Positions 42,052 to 50,618 of a stretch of 64,000 nucleotides of DNA are shown here, one piece after another. Each line of letters begins with the position of its first letter. Position 1 is the stretch's first letter. The stretch covers positions 1-64,000 of the forward strand of contig JBJXFF010000097.1 of the NCBI GenBank assembly GCA_046153945.1. Reading direction: 5' to 3'. The translations under genes were made by a program, and so were the position numbers. This DNA is from SXOA01 sp046153945. Lineage in GTDB: Bacteria > Planctomycetota > Planctomycetia > Pirellulales > Pirellulaceae. A model generated the notes under the pieces. It was not told the origin of the DNA and made no database searches. It saw only the letters and a program-made list of their open reading frames with translations.

Positions 42052-43140
42052 TTACTTCTTCGGCTTTCTCCGGGGGGAGGGAACCAGTTTCAAAACCGGG
42101 GGACCTCCGGCAGCACTTGTGCGGCTGCTGCCGGGGCCGCTCGTAGCGACGATGTCAGTAATATCGACCAGCCCTAGCGGCCTTCCGGCCCTATCGACAA
42201 CCGGCAATTCGCTGATTTTCTTCTCGGCGAGGATTTCGCAGGCCGTGGGAAGCAATGTTCCTAGGGCGACCGACTTGGGATTTTGGGTCATCACCTGGCT
42301 CACCGGCTGGTCAATCGAGGAATCACGACGCGATTCGAGGAGTCGGGCCAGATCGCTGTCGGTGAAAATTCCGGTGAGCTTCCCAGCCGCGTTGACGACC
42401 ATGATCGCCCCAGTTCGGCGTCCCGGCCGGCTTTGATTGACGAGGGCGGAGCGGAGCGTTTGGCTCTCCTGCGCCACGCGGCAATCGGCCAAGGGACGCA
42501 TCACTTCTTCCACCTTGGCGAGTTTGCGCCCCAAACTGCCGCCAGGATGGAAGCGGACAAAGTCCTCTGCCGAAAAGCCGCGTGCCTGGCTGACGACCAG
42601 GGCCAATGCGTCCCCGAGTGCCATCATGGCTGCAGTTGTGGCGCTGGGGGCGAGGCCGAGGGGACAAGCTTCTTGAATCGGACCAAGGTCGAGCGTAATC
42701 GTGGCCCCACGACCGAGTGTGCTCTCCGGTTTGCAGGTGACGGCAATCAACGCGGCTCCCAGAGATTGCAGCGACGGAATCAGCCGCACGATCTCTTCGG
42801 TTTCGCCACTGGTGGAGAGGACCAGCGCGATGTCTTCTTGGTGAATCCGACCCAGGTCGCCATGAATGGCTTCGGCGGGATGCAGAAAGTAGCTGCGAGT
42901 GCCAGTGGAGCAAAGGGTGGCGGCAATTTTCTGCCCTACATGCCCGGCCTTTCCCATGCCGCTGACAACAACGGCCCCTTTCGCCCCGAGCAGCAAACTT
43001 ACGGCTTTGTTGAACTGTTCCGACAACAGTTCCGCTAGGGAATGGAGTGTGCGCGCCTCCGCCTCAATAATCTGGCGAGCCAGCGGCAGTGCATCGTGCA
43101 GTCGCCGCGACGAATTAGTGCTAGCAGCAGAAGCGGGCAT
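42052..43140 (-). CDS. kdsD: D-arabinose-5-phosphate isomerase (SIS + CBS)
   Basis: A 362-aa enzyme converting ribulose-5-P to arabinose-5-P for Kdo synthesis. The SIS domain (about 35-200) shows GAKGAVVVSGMGKAGHVGQKIAATLCSTGT and LSTSGETEEI. The residues FHPGGSLGRKL and PTATTAAMMALGDALA are as in KdsD/GutQ. Two CBS repeats (about 225-345) follow: GAIMVVNAAGKLTGIFTDSDLARLL and ISELPVVDRAGRPLGLVDI. The C-terminus ends in a basic PRRKPKK tail. First gene of the Kdo/Lpt operon on this strand. Confidence 0.93.
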   Translation of the reverse strand: MPASAASTNSSRRLHDALPLARQIIEAEARTLHSLAELLSEQFNKAVSLLLGAKGAVVVSGMGKAGHVGQKIAATLCSTGTRSYFLHPAEAIHGDLGRIHQEDIALVLSTSGETEEIVRLIPSLQSLGAALIAVTCKPESTLGRGATITLDLGPIQEACPLGLAPSATTAAMMALGDALALVVSQARGFSAEDFVRFHPGGSLGRKLAKVEEVMRPLADCRVAQESQTLRSALVNQSRPGRRTGAIMVVNAAGKLTGIFTDSDLARLLESRRDSSIDQPVSQVMTQNPKSVALGTLLPTACEILAEKKISELPVVDRAGRPLGLVDITDIVATSGPGSSRTSAAGGPPVLKLVPSPRRKPKK

Positions 43141-43269
43141 GGCACGTCATCCTTGACGCGAGTAAAGGGCATATAGGGCTCAGGATTGTATTCCGCCGGA
43201 GAGATTCCTCCAACATCAGCCGGCTGGCCGTTTTGCTAGCCGATTGCAAGATTAGGGCAGTTCCGAACC

Positions 43270-43734
43270 TTACCAGTAGCGCGGATCGCCTGCTAATTTG
43301 AGAATCCATGCAAGGAGCAGAACGATTCCCCACGAGCTCACGAGCACATGCGACAAAGAGAGTCTGCGCCGACTCACTACCCCCATGGAAATTTGCAGGA
43401 AGGAAGCAACTAGCAGCAAACAGATGGGGACCAAGAATGCATTAAAGCGGAGCGATTCCTGCCACTCTCCTCGGGAGAGGGAAAGGAAGCTTCGAGTGCA
43501 GCCCGTTGTTGGACACGGGAGGCCCGTCAAGGACTGAAAGAGGGACGGGGCCAGCGTTCCTTGGAACAGCCAGTAAGAATTCCAGCCGACGTAGACTGTC
43601 AGCATGGAAACAAACAGTACGCGCAAACCGGATCGCCACAGCGAGGTGATGCGGTTGGAAGCAATCGACTTATCAGGCCTCTGTTCGAGCGCAGCAGCAA
43701 GCGTTGGCGTTTCAACCAATTTTGAAACCGACAT
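43270..43734 (-). CDS. DUF2752 membrane protein
   Basis: A 154-aa protein with three hydrophobic segments (about 40-60, 95-115, 125-145). GLPCPTTGCTRSFLSLSRGEWQESLRFNAFLVP is the DUF2752 hallmark, with conserved paired Cys and Arg. Function unknown. It follows a 46-aa membrane peptide gene by 20 bases, so the two likely form an operon. Confidence 0.86.
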   Translation of the reverse strand: MSVSKLVETPTLAAALEQRPDKSIASNRITSLWRSGLRVLFVSMLTVYVGWNSYWLFQGTLAPSLFQSLTGLPCPTTGCTRSFLSLSRGEWQESLRFNAFLVPICLLLVASFLQISMGVVSRRRLSLSHVLVSSWGIVLLLAWILKLAGDPRYW

Positions 43735-43754
43735 GAATCACCCGGCAGCCGACG

Positions 43755-43895
43755 CTACTTGACGCTGGGGTCCGATTTCATCGAATCGATGATAAAGGGG
43801 AGCCAGCATATCGGGATGCAGACAAACAGCAAAATGATAAAGACAATTACTCCGGTCTGATTCAGCCCTAGAAAGACTTCTTTTCCCTGCGGCAT
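43755..43895 (-). CDS. 46-aa single-TM membrane peptide
   Basis: A very short gene. It begins MPQGKEVFLGLNQTG, then has a hydrophobic helix (about 15-36, including IVFIILLFVCIPICWLPFI) and ends in DSMKSDPSVK. A GGAG lies about 9 bases before the ATG. It is followed after 20 bases by the DUF2752 gene in the same direction. The conserved Cys and Trp in the helix suggest a real product. It may act with the DUF2752 protein; function unknown. Confidence 0.68.
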   Translation of the reverse strand: MPQGKEVFLGLNQTGVIVFIILLFVCIPICWLPFIIDSMKSDPSVK

Positions 43896-43992
43896 GATGC
43901 GCACTCCATGAATTTGGTCAAGTGAATAAGCCCGAGAGGCACGCTTAGATTACCAAAACCGAACTCCCTGTCAATTCGTTAAGGATTGCGAA

Positions 43993-45228
43993 TTATTTGC
44001 CCCCCTCCCCCCACACCTGCACCAGTTCCACCAGCACATCGCGGGCGGCTTCCATTTCCTCCAGGCAGGTCCATTCCAGCGGGGAATGCGGGTTGTGCTC
44101 CCCGGTGGAAAGGTTGGGGGTCGGCAGTCCCCGCTCCGTGAACTGGCTGCCGTCGGTGCCGCCGCGGATGATGGTCAGTTTGGCTTGCCGCCCAAGCCGG
44201 CGGTGGGCTTCCTTTGCGAAGGCGACTGCGCGGGGCTCTTTGGCGAGGCCGTCGCCGAGGTTGCGGTACTGCTTGATGGCCTGCACCTCGATCTTCGTTC
44301 CGGCGTGCTCCTTTTCCACCTGGCCAGCCAGAGTGCGGAGCAGTTCCGCTTTGGCGGCAAGCTCCGCAGTGGCGAAGTCCCGCAGGATGCACTTGATCTT
44401 CACCTCGGCAACGCCCCCTTCGATGCTGTAGGGATGGAGGAAACCCTGCCGGCCGTCCGTCGTCTCGGGGGCCATTCCCGCCCGCGGAATCCGATCGAGA
44501 AGCGTCCCCGCCGCGCGCAGCGCATTCACCAGCCTCCCTTTACCGATGGAAGGATGAATGTTGACGCCGCGGACGGTGATGACCGCGAGGTCGGCGGAGA
44601 ATGTCTCGGTATCAATCTCGTCATGCCCGCCCCCATCGAGCGTGTAACAGACGTCGGCCCCCAGTTTTTTGAGATCCACATGGTCAATGCCGTGGCCGAT
44701 CTCTTCGTCACAAGTGAATAGGACGCGAACCGGGCCATGCGGAATCTCCGGATGCTCCAGCAGATGGTTCGCCATCTCCATGATCACCGCCACGCCAGAC
44801 TTGTCATCCGACCCCAACAGCGTGGTGCCGTCGGTGGTAATCAGCGTCTTGCCAACGAGGCCGGCAAGTTCCGGGTTTTCCGCCACGCGGATGACTTTCG
44901 TCCTATCGGCGGGAAGCACGATGTCTCCGCCGGCATACTTCGGCAGCACCTGCGGCCTGACATTCTTGCCGGTCGTTTCCGGCGACGTATCGACATGAGC
45001 ATTAAACGCCACGACAGGCTGGGACTTGCCATTAGTCGCTGGAACGGTGGCCCAAACGAGCCCATGCTCGTCATGCTCCACATCTGTCGCCCCCATCTGC
45101 CGGAGTTCCTCCGCCAGGAGTTTGCCGAGGACAAGCTGCCCGGGGGAGCTGGGATACGTGCCGGACGAGTCGCTGGCAGTGGTATCGATCTGGACGTAAC
45201 GCAGGAATCGGTCGAGGAGGCGGGACAT
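43993..45228 (-). CDS. pepT: Peptidase T, tripeptide aminopeptidase (M20B)
   Basis: A 411-aa dinuclear zinc aminopeptidase that removes the N-terminal residue of tripeptides. Zinc and catalytic residues stand in NAHVDTSPE (His, Asp), LGSDDKSG (bridging Asp), TCDEEIGHG (Glu-Glu) and LDGGGHDEID. Near the C-terminus, IIRGGTDGSQFTERGLPTPNLSTG contains the last set of conserved residues. Full family length. Family-A and family-B repeats lie upstream. Confidence 0.94.
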   Translation of the reverse strand: MSRLLDRFLRYVQIDTTASDSSGTYPSSPGQLVLGKLLAEELRQMGATDVEHDEHGLVWATVPATNGKSQPVVAFNAHVDTSPETTGKNVRPQVLPKYAGGDIVLPADRTKVIRVAENPELAGLVGKTLITTDGTTLLGSDDKSGVAVIMEMANHLLEHPEIPHGPVRVLFTCDEEIGHGIDHVDLKKLGADVCYTLDGGGHDEIDTETFSADLAVITVRGVNIHPSIGKGRLVNALRAAGTLLDRIPRAGMAPETTDGRQGFLHPYSIEGGVAEVKIKCILRDFATAELAAKAELLRTLAGQVEKEHAGTKIEVQAIKQYRNLGDGLAKEPRAVAFAKEAHRRLGRQAKLTIIRGGTDGSQFTERGLPTPNLSTGEHNPHSPLEWTCLEEMEAARDVLVELVQVWGEGGK

Positions 45229-45238
45229 GGGGGTGGGG

Positions 45239-45303
45239 AGTGAGAGGTGAGAGGTGAGTAGTGAGTAGTGAGTAGTGAGTGGTGGGTGGTGGGTGGTGGG
45301 TAG
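45239..45303. repeat. Heptad repeat family A, long array
   Basis: About nine tandem units of the AGTGAGT / GGTGGGT type in the leader of pepT. Adjacent to a family-B array at 45331-45377. Confidence 0.8.
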
Positions 45304-45330
45304 GTTGAACGGGTCGGGTGAGGTGTTCCA

Positions 45331-45377
45331 TTCTGAGTACTGAGTACAGAGTACTAAGTACTGAGTACTGAGTACTT
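45331..45377. repeat. Heptad repeat family B, running into the BatA gene end
   Basis: Units of CTGAGTA / AGTACTG / AGTACTA. The TAG stop codon of the minus-strand BatA/vWA gene (45354-45356) and its last seven codons lie inside this array. Confidence 0.85.
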
Positions 45378-47753
45378 GCTTTTGTCTTCTTTCCTTCCCT
45401 CTGCCCGCTCCACTCCCCCCTCGTCCTTGTAAAACCTGTTCGCCAGCGTTTGTTCGAGTCCCAGGACGAGGGCCAAGAGCGTGATGAGGAGCGGGTAGAA
45501 TTCGCTGCCGATGCGGTCGGCGCCGACCGCTCGGTTGATTTCTTCGCGGCTGCGGGCGAATTGGAAACGGTCTTTGCCGAGGAGGTCTTCCAGCTTCTCT
45601 TTTGGCAGGCGCGTGAGGTCGCCCAGATCCGACGGCAAGTTCACCGCAAAGCCGCGGACCAAAGGTCCGCCGCGCTGACCGCGAAGGCGATAGGCCCCGG
45701 GATTGTCGGTGAAGCGGACCGTCACTCGTTCGTCCCGGGCAAGCACATCCACCGGCTCATCAAGGGGGGTGAAGAGTTGATAGCGTTCTGGAAAGACTGC
45801 CGGGTCGTTCGTCAGCACGGCGGTCTCGCCGGTGTGATAATTCAGCCGCACTTCGCCCGTGCCGACGAGATAGACGAGCATCTCATTCCAGAGCATGAAC
45901 CCCGGCCAAGAGTCGCTCCCAAACCATAACTCATTCCAGCAGGGCCTGCCGCGAGGTTGCAGCGGGTCGGTCAACGGCGTGGTCATCACCAGAACCTTGC
46001 CGCGGCCGAGGCGGTTTTCCACAAGAGCCGGTTTGTTATTGCCAAATGAAAGGATGCTGCGAGCCGAGGGGGCTAGATCGTCGAGATTCCAGTGGTAGTA
46101 AACGGGAAAGTCGTTCCAGGGGACATTGGCTTCGATCTCACGGAACGGAGCCAGGATGGGATGGTCATACGATGAGGGGGCCAGATACAAATCGCCGCCG
46201 CTCCGGGTCTGCCGCGTTAGCTTGCCGCCCAGCACCTTTACCGCCGCCTCTTCCTGAAACGAAGCGAGCGGCTGGGCGTTGTGGCCGAGCAGTATGGCTA
46301 GGCCGTTTCCTTTTTCGGCGTAGGCGGCGAGTTTCTCCCAGATATCGGCAGAAATGGGAAGCGGGTCCATGATGCAGATGGCCCGGTAACCGCTGAAGTC
46401 CCGGCTGATGAGTTCTTCCTGAGGAACGGCGGTGACCTGCAACTTGGCCCGCGAATTTAGTTGCAAGGCGGCAATGTGCCTTCCCGTCTTCACCCCCGGC
46501 GGCGCGACAATCAGCACCGGCCAATCCGGCTGAACTTCGATGGCGAAGTGCCGCACATCATCCAGGGCCAGGCCATCTTCGCCGACCAAGCGGACCGTCC
46601 CCTGCGTCGAGCCACTCGGCAACTTCTTGACGACAAATTTCACCTGCTGCGAACCGCCGGGCTCAAGCTGAACCGTTTCCTGGCCCCTGAGCTGCGCGGT
46701 GGGAAGGACCACTTTGCCGTTGCGGATAATCGGGAGCGTTGGGTCAGGCTGCTCCAGCAAAAGCTCAACGGTTTTGCTGCCGCCGACGCCGGCCGAACGG
46801 ACTTGCGTCTCGATGACAAGCTGTCCTTCCGGCGGCAGAATCTGGCTGGAAAGCTGCAAGTCCCCGAGCGAGAAGTTTTTCGGCCGCTCGCTGCCGACGT
46901 CAATAACATAAAGCTGCACATGGGGATGGTCAGTGAGCGTTTTTTGGATCTCGGCTGGCTGGTTGGTTTTCCAAGCCGCTTCGGTGAGGTCGCTGAGGAC
47001 ATAGATTTCCTTGCGGGCCTGTTGCTTCTGTTCGACAAGCTGAACGGCAGCGACCAGGACTTCCACGAGCGGCCGTGGCGTTCCTGTCGCCCGAAGGCGC
47101 TCAATCGCTTTCTCCGCGGCGGTCCGGTCGATGGCAAAGCTGGCGGCTCCGGGGCGGGAGTCCACTACAGCCACTTCGCTATCTCCCGGCAATTGCTTGA
47201 TGAGCCAGGCCGCCGTTTCCTGCGCCACCTCCAGCCGTCGCTTGTTTTTCTGGCGGAATTCCATGCGGGGCGAGGTATCAATGACCAGTACTGCCGCCAC
47301 CGGCGCTTCCTGGTCCCCCAGCACCGGCTTGCCACCGATGAGTGCACGGATGCCGGTAAAGAGGATGACCGCCCCGAGCAGCGTGGCGAGCAAAGCCAGT
47401 CCGCCGATCAGATAACGCGACAGCTTGCGAACCGCCGCCACATACAGGAACAGCAACACCGCCGCAAAGGCGAGCCCCATCGTGCCGAGCGCCAAATAGT
47501 TCCCCCACAAGGCCGACGACACGCTCGGCCGCGCCAGGGCGAGGGCCGGAACAAGAATCGCCGCACAGCGGAGAGCAAGCAGCAGCCAGTGCCGCAGTTG
47601 CAGTCGCCGCGTGTTGGACTGCCGCCGCTCTTTGACGAACCGCAGGGCCGGAAACACCAGGTGCTTCGGCTTCTGCCGCATGATCAAATGCAGCACGACG
47701 GGGATCGCAAAGAGGGCTCCCCCCAGGAGCAGCGACACATTCAAGAAGGCCAT
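45354..47753 (-). CDS. BatA-domain / vWA membrane protein
   Basis: A 799-aa protein. N-terminal FAIPVVLHLIMRQKPKHLVFPALRFVKERRQSNTRRLQLRHWLLLALRCAA is the BatA aerotolerance-type N-terminal domain, with membrane helices at about 5-20, 55-75, 85-105 and 115-135 (motif shown over several segments). A von Willebrand A domain begins at LVIDTSPRMEF (about 155), a partly degraded MIDAS. A large extracytoplasmic beta region follows, and one more helix near 760. Family members are common in planctomycetes; function unknown. The last residues KYSVLST are encoded by an intergenic repeat. Confidence 0.86.
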   Translation of the reverse strand: MAFLNVSLLLGGALFAIPVVLHLIMRQKPKHLVFPALRFVKERRQSNTRRLQLRHWLLLALRCAAILVPALALARPSVSSALWGNYLALGTMGLAFAAVLLFLYVAAVRKLSRYLIGGLALLATLLGAVILFTGIRALIGGKPVLGDQEAPVAAVLVIDTSPRMEFRQKNKRRLEVAQETAAWLIKQLPGDSEVAVVDSRPGAASFAIDRTAAEKAIERLRATGTPRPLVEVLVAAVQLVEQKQQARKEIYVLSDLTEAAWKTNQPAEIQKTLTDHPHVQLYVIDVGSERPKNFSLGDLQLSSQILPPEGQLVIETQVRSAGVGGSKTVELLLEQPDPTLPIIRNGKVVLPTAQLRGQETVQLEPGGSQQVKFVVKKLPSGSTQGTVRLVGEDGLALDDVRHFAIEVQPDWPVLIVAPPGVKTGRHIAALQLNSRAKLQVTAVPQEELISRDFSGYRAICIMDPLPISADIWEKLAAYAEKGNGLAILLGHNAQPLASFQEEAAVKVLGGKLTRQTRSGGDLYLAPSSYDHPILAPFREIEANVPWNDFPVYYHWNLDDLAPSARSILSFGNNKPALVENRLGRGKVLVMTTPLTDPLQPRGRPCWNELWFGSDSWPGFMLWNEMLVYLVGTGEVRLNYHTGETAVLTNDPAVFPERYQLFTPLDEPVDVLARDERVTVRFTDNPGAYRLRGQRGGPLVRGFAVNLPSDLGDLTRLPKEKLEDLLGKDRFQFARSREEINRAVGADRIGSEFYPLLITLLALVLGLEQTLANRFYKDEGGVERAEGRKEDKSKYSVLST

Positions 47754-47795
47754 AGCTTGGTTCTAGCAAACCGGGTACGCGGCTGCTATGGGCGA

Positions 47796-48593
47796 TTATG
47801 TCAGCGAAGGCTCGCGTCCGCCCTGCCACCAGTCGCGGACGACGAGTTGGGGAAAGACCCAGGCACCTTTGGCATAGCGGACAGCCAGCCGCCGAGGTTC
47901 CGTCCAAACCCGGTGCAGCCATTCCAGTCCGCTGCGGCGCATCCACATCGGCGCACGGGCTTTTTCACCGGCCAGGAAATCAATGGTTGCGCCCACGCAA
48001 AGAGCGGCAGCGGCTTGAATGCGCTGTCGGTTCTGGTGAACCCAGAGTTCTTGTTTGGGGGCTCCGAGGCCGACGATCAAAATATCCGGCGCGGCCTGGG
48101 CGATGCGGCTGAGGATATTCTCGTTCTCCGCGGCATCTTTTTCAAAGCCCATCGGCGGGCTGTAGCAGCCGGCGATTTTGACGGCTGGCCAGCGCTCCGT
48201 GATGGCGGACGCGGCTCGTTCGGCGACGCCCGGGCCGGCACCGAGCAGGAAAACGCGGCGGGGCTCAAACGCCGGAACAGCGTCAAAGAGGGCTGGGACA
48301 AGGTCCGACCCGGGCACCTTTTCCGGCAGCGGCCGCCGCAGCAGCCGGGAGGCCCAGAGGACGGGGGTTCCATCCGCCAGAATCAGGTCCGCATGCTTAT
48401 AGGCCGCCTTCAAGCCGACATGATGCCGCAGCAGCACCACATGGTCCACATTGGGCGTTACGACATAGCGGCAGGTCCCCGCCCGCTCCCGCGTCCAGGT
48501 CAGAATCTGGTCCACGGCTTCGCTCATCCGCAGCGGATCGATGTCCACGCCGAGCAGGTGAATCCTGGTTCGATTTTGGACCACGGTGTACAT
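47796..48593 (-). CDS. WecG/TagA/CpsF family glycosyltransferase
   Basis: A 265-aa glycosyltransferase (GT26), which transfers N-acetylmannosaminuronate-type sugars to lipid-linked glycans in studied members. IHLLGVDIDPLRMSEAVDQI opens the domain. TPNVDHVVLL, ADGTPVLWASRL, LLGAGPGVAERAA and GLGAPKQELWVHQNR are family motifs. Start ATG 48593 is chosen by domain onset; ATG 48611 is possible. Neither has a clear ribosome site. It is probably membrane-associated and used for a surface polysaccharide. Confidence 0.86.
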   Translation of the reverse strand: MYTVVQNRTRIHLLGVDIDPLRMSEAVDQILTWTRERAGTCRYVVTPNVDHVVLLRHHVGLKAAYKHADLILADGTPVLWASRLLRRPLPEKVPGSDLVPALFDAVPAFEPRRVFLLGAGPGVAERAASAITERWPAVKIAGCYSPPMGFEKDAAENENILSRIAQAAPDILIVGLGAPKQELWVHQNRQRIQAAAALCVGATIDFLAGEKARAPMWMRRSGLEWLHRVWTEPRRLAVRYAKGAWVFPQLVVRDWWQGGREPSLT

Positions 48594-48864
48594 TTTTTTC
48601 TGCCCTATCATCAGCCAAGAAACTGGAAATGCCGGCAGAATCGCTTCCACCGGCATAATCCATGGTTCCGAAGGCCTCTCCTCGGTTCCGTTTCCGTATC
48701 CAAACAAACTTAGGTCACAAAAAAGATGGTCGGAAGGAAGTTTTCGCGGTGAAAACCCTCTCGAACCCATCCACGCAGTCGTCGGATTGCCATTCCAAGG
48801 GTAAGATACTCTGCGTCCCAATCGGAGTTCCTCTGGCTCGTCACGGCGTGGCGGCCCACTTTCC

Positions 48865-49470
48865 ATGAAGCTGACTGCTGCCGTTCTTTCGCTTGCGGCT
48901 AAGCTGCTCAGTGGGGCGACCGTGCGCTGGTACGATTGTCAGCCGGATACCTGCCAGCGGGTGTATTTTGCCAACCATACCAGTCACTTGGATGCCCTAA
49001 TTCTGTGGGCCAGCCTTCCCCGGCGAATTCGGGAACTGACTCGCCCGGTGGCTGCCGCGGATTATTGGAACAAAGGGCCGCTCCGCCGGTACATGGCCCA
49101 GACTTTCAACGCGATGCTCATCGATCGAGAGGAAATCAAAATCCACAACAGCCCCATCGACATGATGCTCCGCGAGATGGGTTCGCAGTTCTCGCTGATT
49201 GTCTTTCCCGAAGGGACGCGGAACACCGGCGAGGAAATGCAGGAATTCAAGAGCGGCCTGTATTATCTCAGCAAGAAGCGACCCGACCTGGAACTGATGC
49301 CGGTCTATATTGATAATCTCAACCGGGTGCTGCCGCGCGGGGAGTTTCTGCCGGTGCCGCTGCTTTCCAGCATCACCATTGGCCCGCCCATCTGGTTGGA
49401 GCCGAAGGAACACAAGAACGACTTTTTGAAACGGGCTCGCGAGGCGGTCCGCCGCCTGAAGGACATTTGA
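48865..49470 (+). CDS. plsC: 1-acyl-glycerol-3-phosphate acyltransferase
   Basis: A 201-aa enzyme that adds the second acyl chain to make phosphatidate. The NHTSHLD motif (His and Asp, HX4D) is at about residue 37, and the FPEGTRNTG motif at about residue 112. One N-terminal hydrophobic segment anchors it. It is followed immediately by cdsA, which uses its product, so the pair is a phospholipid operon. Assignment to PlsC rests on motifs and context. Confidence 0.9.
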   Translation: MKLTAAVLSLAAKLLSGATVRWYDCQPDTCQRVYFANHTSHLDALILWASLPRRIRELTRPVAAADYWNKGPLRRYMAQTFNAMLIDREEIKIHNSPIDMMLREMGSQFSLIVFPEGTRNTGEEMQEFKSGLYYLSKKRPDLELMPVYIDNLNRVLPRGEFLPVPLLSSITIGPPIWLEPKEHKNDFLKRAREAVRRLKDI

Positions 49471-49475
49471 GCTCC

Positions 49476-50561
49476 ATGACTGACCTGCTCACTACTTCCG
49501 CGACCTTGCCAGCCTTGCTGGCCCAGGTCGGAGATGGGTTGAGGACAGTTGTGGGGACTCCCCCTGCGACCATGTGGGGAACGCTCGACCTGCGGACGTT
49601 TATCCTGCTGGGGACCGTGCTGGGGCTGCTTGCGGCGGCCTCGGTGATTGGCCGCGTCCTCCGCCGCTCGGCGGACACCACGCTGAACCCTGCGATGGTC
49701 AAGACATTTCGCTCCCGGGTCAATGCCTGGTGGACGATGTACGCCATCCTGATCGCCGGCTTTCTGGTGGACTTCGTGTTTCGTTCCACGATCACCACGG
49801 TCGTCCTCTTCGGCCTGGTCTCCTTCTGGGCACTGCGCGAATACATCACCATGACCCCGACCCGCCGCGGGGACCATCGCACCTTGTTCTGGACCTTCTT
49901 TCTCTTTACGCCCTTGCAATACTTATTGGTCGGACTCGGCAGCGACTACTTCGTGTTTTACACCACGATGATCCCGGTCTACGCATCCCTTTTTGTTCCG
50001 GCCCGCATTGCAATCTCTGGTGATCCCAAACGATTCCTGGAAAGAGTCGCCAAGATTCAGGCGGGACTCTTGATCTGCGTCTATGCCCTGAGCCATGCCC
50101 CGGCACTGCTCAGTTTGGAGCTCGAGACTTCCGCCGGCCGGTCCTGGACCGGCAGCAAACCGGGCCTCCTCTTTTTCTTTGTGCTGCTCGTGCAACTCAA
50201 CGACGTCTTTCAATATGTCTGGGGACAACTCCTCGGGAAGCACGTCATCGCCCCGCAGATCAACAGCAGCAAGACGTGGGAAGGAGTGATCGGCGGCCTG
50301 ATGAGCTCGATGATACTATCGATGCTCCTCTGCTGGGCCACCCCCTTCAACCTTTGGGAGGCCCCCTGCATCGCCCTCGTCGTTTCCCTCGCCGGCTTTG
50401 CGGGGACAATGACCATGTCAGCCGTGAAACGGGATCGGGGGGTCAGCGACTACGGCACTCTCGTCCAAGGGCACGCCGGCGTTCTCGACCGGATCGATTC
50501 CATCTGCTTCGCAGCGCCGGTGTTTTTCCACCTCACGCGGTTTTTCTTTTCACAGGTGTAA
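49476..50561 (+). CDS. cdsA: Phosphatidate cytidylyltransferase (CDP-diglyceride synthase)
   Basis: A 361-aa integral membrane enzyme making CDP-diacylglycerol from phosphatidate and CTP. Several membrane helices lead to the family signature SAVKRDRGVSDYGTLVQGHAGVLDRIDS near the C-terminus, with conserved Lys-Arg and Asp residues; DVFQYVWGQLLGKH is the other conserved region. Start ATG 49476 lies 5 bases after the plsC stop. TTG 49467, overlapping that stop, has a closer ribosome site (GAAGGA) and is the alternative. Confidence 0.92.
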   Translation: MTDLLTTSATLPALLAQVGDGLRTVVGTPPATMWGTLDLRTFILLGTVLGLLAAASVIGRVLRRSADTTLNPAMVKTFRSRVNAWWTMYAILIAGFLVDFVFRSTITTVVLFGLVSFWALREYITMTPTRRGDHRTLFWTFFLFTPLQYLLVGLGSDYFVFYTTMIPVYASLFVPARIAISGDPKRFLERVAKIQAGLLICVYALSHAPALLSLELETSAGRSWTGSKPGLLFFFVLLVQLNDVFQYVWGQLLGKHVIAPQINSSKTWEGVIGGLMSSMILSMLLCWATPFNLWEAPCIALVVSLAGFAGTMTMSAVKRDRGVSDYGTLVQGHAGVLDRIDSICFAAPVFFHLTRFFFSQV

Positions 50562-50618
50562 GTGGTCCGCTCACTCCGTGAGCGGACGGTCTGCACACGG
50601 TGTGTGCAGACTACTTAC
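50558..50618. terminator. Bidirectional double-hairpin terminator between convergent genes
   Basis: Stem 1 GTCCGCTCAC/GTGAGCGGAC (50565-50587), stem 2 GTCTGCACAC/GTGTGCAGAC (50589-50611), and an outer 6-bp stem GTAAGT (50558-50563) with ACTTAC (50613-50618). All are perfect. It contains the stop codons of both genes or touches them. Confidence 0.8.

Noticed and set aside
45239..45377. Possible CRISPR array
   Set aside because: Units are only 7 bases, contiguous, and without unique spacers; no cas gene is near.
46461..48713. Very long plus-strand frame opposite the BatA and WecG genes
   Set aside because: It covers two recognised minus-strand genes and has no domain of its own.
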